Below, piece by piece: positions 8,917 through 18,046 of a stretch of DNA of 64,000 bases; position 1 is the stretch's first letter; each line of letters opens with the position of its first letter. The position numbers were made by a program, and so were the translations under genes. The DNA lies in assembly GCA_002390745.1 (NCBI GenBank), contig DGQK01000022.1, forward strand, positions 1 to 64,000, given 5' to 3'. Origin of the DNA: Bacteroidetes bacterium UBA4416 (lineage in GTDB: Bacteria > Bacteroidota > Bacteroidia > B-17B0 > Aurantibacillaceae). The notes beneath the pieces were generated by a model. It saw nothing but the letters and a program-made list of their open reading frames with translations, did not search any database and was not told the origin of the DNA.

Positions 8917-8924
8917 TAATTTTG
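8917..8924 (+). promoter_or_regulatory. histidine kinase promoter -7 box (TAATTTTG)
   Basis: A perfect TAnnTTTG box that ends only 4 nt before the ATG at 8929. Transcription starting about 5-7 nt beyond the box would give an essentially leaderless mRNA. No good -33 TTG was found. Confidence 0.5.
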
Positions 8925-8928
8925 CAGT

Positions 8929-9702
8929 ATGTTCCATGCCTCGCTCCTGGTCGTTATTCCCGATAGCATCCTTCTGATTGTAGGAGTGATCCTTCTCTTG
9001 TCGGCAATCGGCTTTTTAGGGTGGCGCCTGCGTAAAGAGCAGCAGCGGCGCCGGGCTCAGGAGGAGCGTTACAAGGAGCTGGAGTTGAAAATGCAATCGC
9101 TGGAAGTAGAGAATTTCAAACACAAGCTGAACCCGCATCTGTTTAAAAATACCCTCAACTCTATTCAGTCGCATGCTTACCAGACCTATTATGCCCTCGA
9201 TAAATTATCGAATGTGCTGGATTTTATCCTTTACGAGAGCGATAGCAAATATGTCGCTATCAAGGAAGAGGTTGATTTTGCGCTGAGCCTCATCGAGATC
9301 AACCGACTTAAGGTGAGCCCGCTATTCGACCTGCGTGTGAAAAACAAAATTCCCCAAAATCATCCCTTGTACGATGAGCGCCTGATGGCGCCGCTTATTA
9401 CCATCGACATGATCGAAAATGCCTTTAAGCATGCCGATCTGCAAAGCCCCGACGCCTTTATCTCGATCATCTTTGAGCTCGACAGCGACGATTTTAAATT
9501 GACCGTGACCAACAAGATCAGCACGAAGGCACCGTTGAAGAAAGAGAAGAGCGGTTTCGGCAAAGAAAGCTTCCGGAAGCGCCTGGTGGCGACTTACAGG
9601 GATAACTACAGGTTCGACCAGTTTGTGGAAGGCGACGTGTACATCACCCATTTAAAAATTAAGATCCTTGAACACAAAACTCAGATGCTTACTGCTGGAT
9701 GA
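8929..9702 (+). CDS. LytS/YesM-type sensor histidine kinase
   Basis: A 257-residue kinase with one N-terminal transmembrane helix (about residues 6-28), a short coiled coil, and the His_kinase domain. The phospho-acceptor motif is NPHLFKNTLNS (His about 70), and the ATP-site N-box is MIENAFKHA near residue 165. There is no recognisable extracytoplasmic sensor domain, so input may come through the membrane helix or a partner. Its 3' end overlaps the response regulator gene by 35 nt, which indicates a two-component operon with translational coupling. Confidence 0.9.
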   Translation: MFHASLLVVIPDSILLIVGVILLLSAIGFLGWRLRKEQQRRRAQEERYKELELKMQSLEVENFKHKLNPHLFKNTLNSIQSHAYQTYYALDKLSNVLDFILYESDSKYVAIKEEVDFALSLIEINRLKVSPLFDLRVKNKIPQNHPLYDERLMAPLITIDMIENAFKHADLQSPDAFISIIFELDSDDFKLTVTNKISTKAPLKKEKSGFGKESFRKRLVATYRDNYRFDQFVEGDVYITHLKIKILEHKTQMLTAG

Positions 9703-10381
9703 TGAGCTGCCAGGCCTTACTTACCTGAAAATGATGTGTGAGCAGATCGCAGAGCTGGAGGTCGTGAAAGCGTTCAATGATCCTTCGGTCCTGCTGAAAG
9801 AAGCACCTGCCCTGGACTTCGATCTCTGTATCCTGGATATTGAAATGCCCGGCATGAACGGGCTCGACGTAGCAAAAGCGCTGGGCGGAAAGGCCGTGAT
9901 CTTTACAACGGCCTACAAGGAGTATGCTGCCGACGCTTACGACCTCGAAGCCATTGACTACATCCGTAAACCCATCGAAAGAACCCGCCTCGGGAAAGCC
10001 ATTCAGAAGGCCTGCGACGTGCTGCTGAAGCCAGCCGAAGAAAAAAACTATGCACCTTTCAATACCAACAAAGGCAAAATGCTGCTCTTTTTCCGTGACG
10101 TGATGCTCGTGACGATTGCAGATAACGATAAGCGCGATAAGCTCGTATATCTGCAAAACGGCGAAGAGATCATTTTAAAAAACACCTCCTTCGACCAGCT
10201 GCTGGCCGTGTTTCCGGCCAACGATTTTTGCCGCGTGAGCAAAAAAGACATGGTGGCGCTCAAAGCCGTAAAGTTCTTCGTGCATAACGAGATCACCACG
10301 CAGCTGACAGATCGCAACGGGCTTAACCGTAAGATCAATCTCAGCGAAATTTACCGGAAGGATTTTATGAGTAAGCTTTAA
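9668..10381 (+). CDS. LytTR family response regulator
   Basis: The 237-residue protein has a receiver domain at its N-terminus: acidic pair DDE near residue 11, phospho-acceptor Asp in LCILDIEMPG near 57, and the KP motif IRKPIER near 100. A C-terminal LytTR DNA-binding domain (about residues 130-235) follows. The start is a TTG at 9668 inside the kinase gene; the ATG a few bases later is out of frame. It is the partner of the overlapping kinase, and its targets are unknown. Confidence 0.9.
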   Translation: MNTKLRCLLLDDELPGLTYLKMMCEQIAELEVVKAFNDPSVLLKEAPALDFDLCILDIEMPGMNGLDVAKALGGKAVIFTTAYKEYAADAYDLEAIDYIRKPIERTRLGKAIQKACDVLLKPAEEKNYAPFNTNKGKMLLFFRDVMLVTIADNDKRDKLVYLQNGEEIILKNTSFDQLLAVFPANDFCRVSKKDMVALKAVKFFVHNEITTQLTDRNGLNRKINLSEIYRKDFMSKL

Positions 10382-10507
10382 GCTGGCGGCTGAGGTTCCG
10401 GAAGTCATCAGGACAATGCTCCCCAAACTCATTACATAAGATTGCCGTTTCATTACAAATCAGCGTCTGTCAAGGCTTTGAAAGGGTATTGTCTGGGAGT
10501 TAGCATG

Positions 10508-10515
10508 TAAATTTG
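10508..10515 (+). promoter_or_regulatory. -7 box (TAAATTTG) before the barrel-like protein gene
   Basis: A perfect TAnnTTTG box that ends 5 nt before the ATG at 10521, again implying a very short or absent leader. A TTG lies 16 bp upstream of it, which is shorter than the usual spacing. Confidence 0.5.
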
Positions 10516-10520
10516 CAGCC

Positions 10521-11018
10521 ATGCTAAAGTCCGTATTCCAGATCTTCTTGTTATGTTTTAGTATCACCGCCGTTTCTCAAACCGGCATTGGCATCGGGCT
10601 GTATCCTACCGGTACAGAAACAGGCTTCGGTATCCGGACATCCAAAGAAACCCGCTTTGCCGGCGATGCCCGGATTACGCGCGCCAATATCTTTAATGAA
10701 AAAAGCAAGGCCTCGGCCTTTGTCACCGAATTATCGCTCATTTGCCGCGTGGTAAAGCTGGAGCGGCTGCGCTTCCATGTGGGCTTGGGTTATAAGGCAG
10801 ACTGGAACCTGAACGAAACGCATAAGCACGGAGTGATCGTGCCGATCGGAGTAGAAGCTTTTCCTTTTCCTTTTCAGAATGCGGGACTGTTTTTCGAAGC
10901 AGCGCCTTTTTATGTGTCGGATTTTATATCGAGAAACAATGCAGGGATCAGGACTGCGGCAGGCTTTGTCTTCTACTTCCCCCTAAAAATCAAAAAAGAA
11001 ACTACCCAACTTAATTAA
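10521..11018 (+). CDS. hypothetical outer-membrane beta-barrel-like protein
   Basis: I do not recognise a family. The 165-residue product has a Sec signal peptide (cleavage after VSQ, about residue 20). Alternating polar/apolar beta-strands follow, with aromatic girdle-like ends and a terminal FVFYFPLKI strand, as in small outer-membrane barrels. It precedes the antiporter gene by 6 bp, so the two may be cotranscribed, but a functional link is not evident. Confidence 0.65.
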   Translation: MLKSVFQIFLLCFSITAVSQTGIGIGLYPTGTETGFGIRTSKETRFAGDARITRANIFNEKSKASAFVTELSLICRVVKLERLRFHVGLGYKADWNLNETHKHGVIVPIGVEAFPFPFQNAGLFFEAAPFYVSDFISRNNAGIRTAAGFVFYFPLKIKKETTQLN

Positions 11019-11024
11019 ACGCTT

Positions 11025-13301
11025 ATGAAGAATATCAAAAACCTTTTGTTTTATGTTGTTGTCGTTGGCGGTGTTTCTGCCATGATGTACGTGATCGTTT
11101 CGATGGGCGAAGGCCTCGAAGCCGGTAAAATTACAGCAGGGAAAGGAAGCAGCTCCGTTTCTCACTGGCAGCAGTTCACAGATACCTATTTTCATAACAT
11201 CACGCATCCGCTGGCTATCCTGTTGCTGCAGATCCTGACGATCATCATTGCTGCAAAGGTTTTCGGCTTCCTGTGCAGGAAGATCGGACAGCCCTCCGTA
11301 ATAGGCGAGATCATTGCCGGTATTGTGCTCGGCCCTTCTTTTGTCGGGATGTATTTTCCGGAATTCTCCGCGTTCCTTTTTCCGAAGGCGTCCCTGGGAA
11401 ACCTTCAGTTCCTGAGCCAGATCGGCCTGGTGCTTTTTATGTTCATTGTAGGCATGGAGCTCGACCTGAACGTACTGAAAAAGAAAGCGCATGAGGCGGT
11501 TGTGATCAGCCATGCCAGCATCATCTTCCCCTTTGCCCTGGGCATTGGCCTGGCTTATTTTATCTATCGCGGCTTTGCTCCGGCGGAAGTCGGGTTCCTT
11601 CCCTTCTCTTTATTTATCGGCATATCCATGAGCATTACAGCGTTTCCGGTACTGGCAAGGATTGTGCAGGAGCGTAACCTTACCAAAACGAAACTCGGTG
11701 CACTGGCGATTACCTGCGCCGCCGCCGATGACATTACGGCCTGGTGCATTCTCGCTGCCGTTATTGCCATTGTAAAAGCAGGGAGCGTAGTCAGTGCCAT
11801 CTACACCATTTTAATGGCTGTTGGCTATGTGTTCCTGATGCTGAAGCTGGTTCAGCCGTTTTTGAAACGCATGGGCGACATTTATTCCAATAAGGAAGGC
11901 TTAAGCAAGCCGGTTGTCGGCGTCTTTTTTATCATGCTCGTGGCCTCAGCCTATATAACAGAGATTATCGGCATTCATGCCTTGTTCGGGGCATTCATGG
12001 CGGGAGTCATCATGCCCTCCAATACCAATTTCAGAAGCATTTTCATTGAGAAGATCGAGGACGTGTCGACACTGCTCTTGCTGCCCCTGTTCTTTGTCTT
12101 TACCGGCCTGCGTACGCAGATAGGCTTGTTGAATGAGCCGCATTTATGGCAAATGTGCGCAGTCATTATTCTTCTCGCAGTCATCGGAAAATTTTTGGGA
12201 AGCGCACTTGCCGCGAAATTCACCGGCCAAAGCTGGCGTGAAAGCCTGATCGTGGGAGCCCTGATGAACACACGGGGATTGATGGAGCTGGTAGTGCTCA
12301 ATATCGGCTACGACCTGGGCGTGCTTACGCCGGAAGTGTTTGCGATGATGGTGATCATGGCCCTCGTCACCACCTTTATGACCGGCCCCGCGCTGGATCT
12401 CATCAACCGCTTTTTGCCGGAGCCGAAAGCAAGCGATGTGCCCGAGTCTATCGAAAAGTCAGGGAAATACAATATCCTCGTTTCTTTCGGAAGCCCGCTG
12501 AGAGGAAAAGTGCTGATCCGCCTTGCCAACTATTTTATCCGTAAAGCGCCCGGCAATGCCAATATTACGGCCCTGCACTTATCACCGAGCAGCGACATCA
12601 ACCAGTTCAATGCGGTAGAATATGAGCGCGACAGTTTCAAGCCCATCAAAAAAGAAGCCCAGCGCCTGAATATGGAAGTAGAAAGCCTCTTTAAATCGAC
12701 CCAGGACATTGATAAGGAGATCAGCGAAACGGCCAATGCAGGCAACTACGACCTCCTGCTGGTGGGCATCGGCCGCTCGGTATACGAAGGGACCTTGTTG
12801 GGGAAAATCCTGGGCTTTACATCCAATATCATCAATCCTGAAATCCTCTACGATAAGATCACCGGGAAAGAGAAGCTCTTTGAAAATACCGTCTTTGATG
12901 AGCGGACCAGGCAGATCATTAAATCGGCGAAAGTGCCGGTAGGCATTTTGCTGGATAAGGGCCTGGAGGAAATTGATACCGTCTTTATCCCGGTTTTCTC
13001 CATCAGCGACAGCTTCCTGTTCGTGTATGCGCAAAAGCTGATCCATAACAGCAATGTGAGGGTGGTGATCCTCGATGCGTCCGGCATCATCAGGCAGAAT
13101 CCCGAGCTTAAGGAAACCATCCGCTCCATCGAACAGATTGCACCGAACCATATTGTCTTATACAACGAGCGTAAAATTGAGAAAGAGTTCCTCGAGCAGC
13201 AGGACCTTATGCTCATCAGCATCGATAGCTGGCGCAAAGCCCTGGAAACACAAAGCAGCTGGCTTTCCAATACGCCATCGGCCCTGATCATTAAACCGTA
13301 G
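11025..13301 (+). CDS. CPA2-family cation:proton antiporter with cytosolic USP-like C-terminus
   Basis: The 758-residue protein has an N-terminal hydrophobic segment, then about 12 transmembrane helices (residues about 60-465) of the Na+/H+ exchanger fold. Family motifs include GEIIAGIVLGPS, VGMELDL, the transport-site region AADDITAW, and MNTRGLMELVVLNIG. The C-terminal ~290 residues are soluble and resemble the universal-stress-protein-like regulatory region found in Bacteroidota CPA2 proteins. It likely exchanges Na+ or K+ for H+ across the inner membrane for pH or salt homeostasis. The ion cannot be determined from sequence. Confidence 0.92.
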   Translation: MKNIKNLLFYVVVVGGVSAMMYVIVSMGEGLEAGKITAGKGSSSVSHWQQFTDTYFHNITHPLAILLLQILTIIIAAKVFGFLCRKIGQPSVIGEIIAGIVLGPSFVGMYFPEFSAFLFPKASLGNLQFLSQIGLVLFMFIVGMELDLNVLKKKAHEAVVISHASIIFPFALGIGLAYFIYRGFAPAEVGFLPFSLFIGISMSITAFPVLARIVQERNLTKTKLGALAITCAAADDITAWCILAAVIAIVKAGSVVSAIYTILMAVGYVFLMLKLVQPFLKRMGDIYSNKEGLSKPVVGVFFIMLVASAYITEIIGIHALFGAFMAGVIMPSNTNFRSIFIEKIEDVSTLLLLPLFFVFTGLRTQIGLLNEPHLWQMCAVIILLAVIGKFLGSALAAKFTGQSWRESLIVGALMNTRGLMELVVLNIGYDLGVLTPEVFAMMVIMALVTTFMTGPALDLINRFLPEPKASDVPESIEKSGKYNILVSFGSPLRGKVLIRLANYFIRKAPGNANITALHLSPSSDINQFNAVEYERDSFKPIKKEAQRLNMEVESLFKSTQDIDKEISETANAGNYDLLLVGIGRSVYEGTLLGKILGFTSNIINPEILYDKITGKEKLFENTVFDERTRQIIKSAKVPVGILLDKGLEEIDTVFIPVFSISDSFLFVYAQKLIHNSNVRVVILDASGIIRQNPELKETIRSIEQIAPNHIVLYNERKIEKEFLEQQDLMLISIDSWRKALETQSSWLSNTPSALIIKP

Positions 13302-13385
13302 TCTGCGGAAAGCGGATGAATAGCCTGAACGGTTAGTGTTAAACAAAAATGCCTTTAGCTTGTCTTACTTTTACACGATAAGAAC

Positions 13386-13919
13386 ATGTTGAACAATAAA
13401 CAGAAACCCGATCTCACATTGCCTGTGAAGCCCGATGAGCCAAGGCTTGGTAACAGAGAGGCTAAAATGGAGCTGGTAATGTATGGTGATTATGAAGATC
13501 CGAAATGCCGGAAAGCGTTTCAGGAAGTAGAAAGCCTGCTCGGAAAATACCCGGAGCAATTTCAGTTCATCTGGCGTCATTTCCCGCAGAATAAGATTCA
13601 TCAGAAATCGCAGAAGGCAGCGGAACTGGCCGTAGCAGCGGCAGCGCAGGGGAAATTCTGGGAGATTCACCGATTACTGATCGCACAAGGAAACAAGCTC
13701 AGCTTCACCGATCTGGTAGCTTATGCCAGGGAAACAGAGATATACAGCAAAACGCTGTACAATGCGCTCTCCAATAATACCTATGCCTGGGATGTGAGGG
13801 ACAGCATGACTTCCGGCGTAGAAAGCGGGATCAAAAAGCTGCCTGCTGTGTTCGTCAATGGCTGTCTGATGCAGGAGGACATCAACCTCCAGAACCTGGA
13901 AGCAGAAATTTTGAAATAA
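13386..13919 (+). CDS. DsbA-fold thioredoxin-like protein lacking the first active-site Cys
   Basis: The 177-residue protein matches the DsbA-family domain that often accompanies or is fused to NhaA-type antiporters. The usual active site D-F-x-C-P-x-C reads DYEDPKC (about residues 36-42), so the N-terminal Cys is Asp and only the resolving-position Cys remains. The cis-Pro loop is KLPAVFVNG near residue 159. No signal peptide is seen, so the protein is probably cytosolic. It lies 84 bp behind the CPA2 antiporter. It may have lost disulfide chemistry and act in binding, or use a monothiol mechanism; that part is inference. Confidence 0.82.
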   Translation: MLNNKQKPDLTLPVKPDEPRLGNREAKMELVMYGDYEDPKCRKAFQEVESLLGKYPEQFQFIWRHFPQNKIHQKSQKAAELAVAAAAQGKFWEIHRLLIAQGNKLSFTDLVAYARETEIYSKTLYNALSNNTYAWDVRDSMTSGVESGIKKLPAVFVNGCLMQEDINLQNLEAEILK

Positions 13920-13972
13920 GTTGCACAAGCGCATCACAGCAACCTCTTCATCCGTTCATCCCGTAACGATGA

Positions 13973-14536
13973 TTATTTTTTTGTAAGGTCCCTGTACCTT
14001 GTGCAGCTCACCAGGTGGTCGTTGATCATACCGGCAGCCTGCATGTAGGCGTAGCAGATCGTAGAGCCTACAAAGGTGAAGCCGCGCTTTTTGAGCGCTG
14101 CGCTCATGGCATCCGATTCAGGGCTGGTGGCGCGGATTTCCGAAGAGCTCTTCACCCTGGTGACGATGGTCTTGTGCCCCGTGAACTGCCAGATGTAAGC
14201 ATCGAAAGAACCGAATTCGTTTTGGATCTCCAGGAAAGCCCTGGCATTTTTGATCGTTCCCGTAATTTTGAGTTTATTGCGGATAATTCCTTCATTCTGC
14301 ATCAGCTCCTCAACCTTTTTCTCATCGAACTTTGCCACTTTTTTTACATCGAAACCGGCAAAGGCTTTTTTGAAATGTTTGCGGCGGTGCAGGATCGTTT
14401 TCCAGCTTAGCCCGGCCTGAAAGCAGTCCAGCACCAGGAACTCAAAGTGTTTTTTATCATCATGAGCAGGCGTTCCCCATTCCGTATCGTGGTAGGCGAG
14501 CATTTGCTCATCATTCTGTGGCCAGGTACATTGCAT
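13973..14536 (-). CDS. tag: DNA-3-methyladenine glycosylase I
   Basis: This base-excision enzyme removes 3-methyladenine from alkylated DNA. The 187-residue protein shows the Tag hallmarks: an N-terminal Cys in MQCTWP and aromatic/acidic motif YHDTEWG (residues about 15-21), the motif QAGLSWKTIL near 42, and C-terminal GSTICYAYMQAAGMINDH, whose Cys/His residues complete the structural zinc site. It is convergent with the DsbA-like gene and divergent from yqeY. Confidence 0.95.
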   Translation of the reverse strand: MQCTWPQNDEQMLAYHDTEWGTPAHDDKKHFEFLVLDCFQAGLSWKTILHRRKHFKKAFAGFDVKKVAKFDEKKVEELMQNEGIIRNKLKITGTIKNARAFLEIQNEFGSFDAYIWQFTGHKTIVTRVKSSSEIRATSPESDAMSAALKKRGFTFVGSTICYAYMQAAGMINDHLVSCTRYRDLTKK

Positions 14537-14593
14537 GATTTTAAATTTGAATTTTGAGAACTGTATTCTATCTTTATGCTAAATTAAAGTATT

Positions 14594-15034
14594 ATGGGAA
14601 TAGAAGAAAAAATTAATGCCGACGTCAAAGCATCGATGCTGGCAAAAGACAGCAAACGCCTGGAAGCTGTGAGAGCGCTGAAATCGGTGATCTTACTGTT
14701 GAAAACATCGCCGGAAGGACTGACCGAGGATAGCGCGATGAAAGCCATCCAGAAGGAATATAAGAAGCGTAAGGAAACGGCGGAAATATACATTCAGCAA
14801 AACCGCCAGGACCTGGCAGACGACGAGATTGCTCAGGCAAAAGTCATGGAAGAATACCTTCCGAAACAACTGAGCGAAGACGAGATCAGGGCCGAGGTGA
14901 AAAAAGCAATCGATCAGACAGGTGCTTCATCAGCTGCCGATATGGGTAAAGTGATGGGCGCTGTGAACAAGGTAATTGCCGGCAGGGCCGATGGCAAGCT
15001 GGTTTCACAGATCGTGAAAGAAATGCTCGGTTAA
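14594..15034 (+). CDS. yqeY: GatB/YqeY domain-containing protein
   Basis: The 146-residue protein consists of the helical YqeY domain related to the tRNA-binding tail of the GatB amidotransferase subunit. The typical segments are present: an N-terminal helical part with the KSVILLLKTSPE region, EEYLPKQLSEDEI in the middle, and the C-terminal ADMGKVMGAVNK...GRADGKLVSQIVKE. The family is assumed to bind tRNA or influence tRNA amino-acid metabolism, but its function is unproven. It is monocistronic with a strong terminator. Confidence 0.93.
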   Translation: MGIEEKINADVKASMLAKDSKRLEAVRALKSVILLLKTSPEGLTEDSAMKAIQKEYKKRKETAEIYIQQNRQDLADDEIAQAKVMEEYLPKQLSEDEIRAEVKKAIDQTGASSAADMGKVMGAVNKVIAGRADGKLVSQIVKEMLG

Positions 15035-15056
15035 TTCCGAAACTAAGTCATCAGGG

Positions 15057-15085
15057 AAGGGCTACCGGAAACGGCGGCCCTTTTT
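15057..15085 (+). terminator. yqeY terminator
   Basis: A GC-rich hairpin, AAGGGC/GCCCTT outside and CCG/CGG closing a GAAA tetraloop inside, is followed by a T5 run 23 bp behind the yqeY stop. Confidence 0.85.
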
Positions 15086-15298
15086 GTTTGTCGGTTTGTA
15101 ATTATCGCTTAAAGCTTTTCTGACAGGCGTAAAGAGCAATATAGGCTTACTGCCTTGGTATATACCGAAGCCCTGAGGATTTCAACAAAGTAAAGAACCC
15201 GGCAGAGCAAACCGGAACAGGAAAAACCTTGCAGCCATCGTTTATGGCACAGGGCTGATTAATATTGTGGCTGAGGCCATCCAGGTCACACCAAATTA
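15086..15298. other. intergenic region, no gene seen
   Basis: The gap between the yqeY and clpC terminators has no convincing ORF, repeat or promoter. Base composition resembles the surrounding genes, so it could be a decayed sequence, but no homology is visible. Confidence 0.4.
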
Positions 15299-15333
15299 AA
15301 AATCCCCGTTACATGAGATGTAACGGGGATTTT
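15299..15333 (-). terminator. clpC terminator
   Basis: A perfect inverted repeat (AATCCCCGTTACAT, loop GAG, complementary arm) is extended by A/T runs on both sides. It lies 15 bp beyond the clpC stop on the minus strand; the symmetry would also let it act on the plus strand. Confidence 0.88.
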
Positions 15334-15348
15334 AGTATGTCAGATTGA

Positions 15349-17880
15349 TTAGCTGTCTTCTTTTTTCTTTTTAGCCTTAGGCTTGATGGTTCTTACCACG
15401 ATCTCTTTTTTCTCAGTATCGTAGTCGATCTCGATCTGGTCGCCTTCGGATAAATTGCTTTTAATGATCTCCTCAGCCATCGGGTCCTCCAGGTATTTCT
15501 GGATGGCACGTTTCAACGGGCGGGCACCATATTGCGAATCGTATCCTTTTTCCACGATAAAGTCTTTGGCAGCGTCGGTAATTTTGATAGTGTAACCTAA
15601 GTTGTTCACACGACCGAATAAGCTGTTCAGTTCGATATCGATGATTTTGTGGATCTCTTCTTTGCCCAGAGAGTTGAACATCACCACATCGTCGATACGG
15701 TTCAGGAACTCAGGAGCGAAGGCTTTTTTCAGAGCATTCTCTACAACCCCTTTGTTGTTCTCTTCCACACTGTCCTGGCGTGCCTGGGTGCCGAAGCCTA
15801 CGCCTTGTCCGAAATCCTTCAGCTGGCGTGCGCCGATGTTGGATGTCATGATGATGATCGTATTTTTGAAGTCGATCTTGCGGCCTAAGCTGTCAGTCAG
15901 TAAACCGTCATCCAGCACCTGCAACAGCATGTTGAACACATCCGGGTGGGCTTTTTCGATCTCGTCGAGCAATACCACAGAGTAAGGACGGCGACGTACT
16001 TTTTCGGTCAGTTGTCCGCCTTCTTCATAACCAACGTATCCCGGAGGCGCTCCCACAAGGCGGGTCACAGCGAATTTCTCCATGTACTCACTCATATCGA
16101 TGCGGATCAGGGCCTCGTCGTTGTCGAACAAGTAGCGCGCAAGGATTTTGGCCAGCTGTGTTTTACCAACACCGGTAGGGCCCAGGAAAATGAACGAGCC
16201 GATCGGTTTGTTAGGGTCTTTTAAGCCAGCGCGGTTACGCTGAATGGCTTTCACCACTTTTTTCAGAGCCTCGTCCTGGCCGATCACCTTGCCTTGCAGG
16301 GTTTCCACCATTTTCACCAGTTTGTCGCCCTCGTTCTGAGAGATGCGTTGCACCGGTACGCCGCTCATCATCGCTACCACTTCGGCTACATTATCTTCGG
16401 TTACCGTTACACGGTTTTGCTTCGTTTCTTCTTCCCAGGCCTTTTTAGCCACTTCCAGCTGGGTTTGCAGCTGTTTCTCCGTATCGCGCAGTTTGGCTGC
16501 CTCTTCGTATTTCTGAGAGCGTACCACCTGGTTTTTCAGCTCCTTGATGTCTTCCATTTTTTTCTCAAGTTCCAGGATATTTTCCGGAACATTGATATTG
16601 GTAATGTGCACACGGGAACCGGCCTCATCCAAGGCGTCGATCGCTTTATCCGGCAGGTGCCTGTCGGTCAGGTAGCGTGCGGTTAAGGTCACGCAGGCTT
16701 TCAGGGCTTCCGGCGTATACGTCACGTTGTGGTGGTCTTCGTATTTGCCTTTGATGTTGTTCAGAATCTGTAAGGATTCCTCTTGGGTGGCAGGCTCGAT
16801 GATCACCTTCTGGAAACGACGTTCCAGGGCTCCGTCTTTTTCGATGTGCTGACGGTACTCATCCAGGGTAGTTGCCCCGATGCATTGGATCTCGCCACGA
16901 GCCAGAGCCGGTTTGAACATGTTACTCGCATCCAGGCTTCCGCTCGCGCCTCCTGCACCAATAATGGTGTGGATCTCGTCGATGAAGAGAATCACATCCG
17001 TATTTTTCTCCAGCTCGTTCATCACCGCTTTCATACGCTCTTCGAACTGACCACGGTATTTGGTGCCTGCTACCAGGGAGGCAAGGTCGAGCGTAACCAC
17101 ACGCTTGCCGAATAAAACACGGCTTACTTTGCGCTGAACGATCCTCAGGGCCAGGCCCTCGGCAATGGATGATTTACCCACGCCAGGCTCACCGATCAGG
17201 ATCGGGTTGTTCTTCTTACGGCGCGACAGGATCTGAGACACACGCTCAATTTCCTTTTCACGGCCTACAACAGGATCCAGCTTTCCGTCTTCTGCCATTT
17301 TGGTCAAATCCCTGCCAAAATTATCTAAAACCGGAGTCCTTGATTTGGAATCCCCAGGCTTTTTAGCACCGCCTGAACCCGGGAATGAAGATTCTTCCGA
17401 ATCGTCATCATCTCCGGTAGCGGCATTTTCAATTTTATGAGGATTTTCCATATAGCCTTCGAGCTCGGTCTTTACGGCGTTGTAATCAACACCAAGGCGC
17501 TCCAGGGTTTTGGATACCACGTTGTCATTGTCCTTTAAAATACACATTAACAGGTGCTCTGTGCCAATTTGGGGTGCTTTGAACAGCTTGGCCTCCAGGT
17601 ACGTGAGTTTGAGGGTTTTCTCAGCCTGTTTTACCAAAGGGATATTGGCCAGGTTGTTTACTTTTCTCATCGAAATAGGCAGGCTCTGCTCAATATGCTT
17701 TCTGAAATCCTGGATATTGATCCCCAGGTTTTTTAATAGTTTAATACCAACTCCTTCGCCATCGCGAATCATGCCAAGCATTAAATGTTCGATCCCAATA
17801 TAATCATGCCCAAGTCTAAGGGCCTCTTCCCGGCTAAACGTAATAACGTCTTTGACGCGTTGTGAAAATTTTGCTTCCAT
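15349..17880 (-). CDS. clpC: ATP-dependent Clp protease ATP-binding subunit ClpC
   Basis: This AAA+ unfoldase feeds proteins to ClpP. The 843-residue protein has a double Clp-N domain (residues 1-145), an AAA-1 module with Walker A GEPGVGKSS near 230 and Walker B LFIDEIH, and a coiled-coil middle domain with a UVR-like segment (EEAAKLRDTEKQL). An AAA-2 module with Walker A GPTGVGKT near 570 follows, and then a C-terminal D2-small domain. The UVR-like segment supports ClpC rather than ClpA or ClpB. A Lys-rich tail ends the protein. A TAnnTTTG promoter lies upstream. It is divergent from gyrA. Confidence 0.96.
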   Translation of the reverse strand: MEAKFSQRVKDVITFSREEALRLGHDYIGIEHLMLGMIRDGEGVGIKLLKNLGINIQDFRKHIEQSLPISMRKVNNLANIPLVKQAEKTLKLTYLEAKLFKAPQIGTEHLLMCILKDNDNVVSKTLERLGVDYNAVKTELEGYMENPHKIENAATGDDDDSEESSFPGSGGAKKPGDSKSRTPVLDNFGRDLTKMAEDGKLDPVVGREKEIERVSQILSRRKKNNPILIGEPGVGKSSIAEGLALRIVQRKVSRVLFGKRVVTLDLASLVAGTKYRGQFEERMKAVMNELEKNTDVILFIDEIHTIIGAGGASGSLDASNMFKPALARGEIQCIGATTLDEYRQHIEKDGALERRFQKVIIEPATQEESLQILNNIKGKYEDHHNVTYTPEALKACVTLTARYLTDRHLPDKAIDALDEAGSRVHITNINVPENILELEKKMEDIKELKNQVVRSQKYEEAAKLRDTEKQLQTQLEVAKKAWEEETKQNRVTVTEDNVAEVVAMMSGVPVQRISQNEGDKLVKMVETLQGKVIGQDEALKKVVKAIQRNRAGLKDPNKPIGSFIFLGPTGVGKTQLAKILARYLFDNDEALIRIDMSEYMEKFAVTRLVGAPPGYVGYEEGGQLTEKVRRRPYSVVLLDEIEKAHPDVFNMLLQVLDDGLLTDSLGRKIDFKNTIIIMTSNIGARQLKDFGQGVGFGTQARQDSVEENNKGVVENALKKAFAPEFLNRIDDVVMFNSLGKEEIHKIIDIELNSLFGRVNNLGYTIKITDAAKDFIVEKGYDSQYGARPLKRAIQKYLEDPMAEEIIKSNLSEGDQIEIDYDTEKKEIVVRTIKPKAKKKKEDS

Positions 17881-17912
17881 AATTTACAGTTCTTAGTTCT
17901 TTGTATAAGTTC

Positions 17913-17920
17913 CAAACATA
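17913..17920 (-). promoter_or_regulatory. clpC promoter -7 box (TATGTTTG)
   Basis: A perfect TAnnTTTG on the minus strand, 32 nt before the clpC ATG. A TTTG lies 14 bp upstream of it, shorter than the usual -33 spacing. Confidence 0.55.
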
Positions 17921-17997
17921 TTTAATGCCACAATCAAAAGTAAACGATTCTGTCAGGTTTTGTCATTAAACGCCTCTTTTTTTTAAACAGGAAATCT

Positions 17998-18046
17998 GTT
18001 GATAACTCCACCTGTAAATTACCCATTAAAATAGTATTTTCAAAGC
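17998..18046. repeat. direct repeat copy 1 with DnaA-box-like sequence
   Basis: A 49-bp block that matches the block at 18314-18362 at 40 of 49 positions without gaps. It begins within TGTTGATAA (17997-18005), the complement of TTATCAACA, one mismatch from the DnaA box TTATCCACA. Confidence 0.6.
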
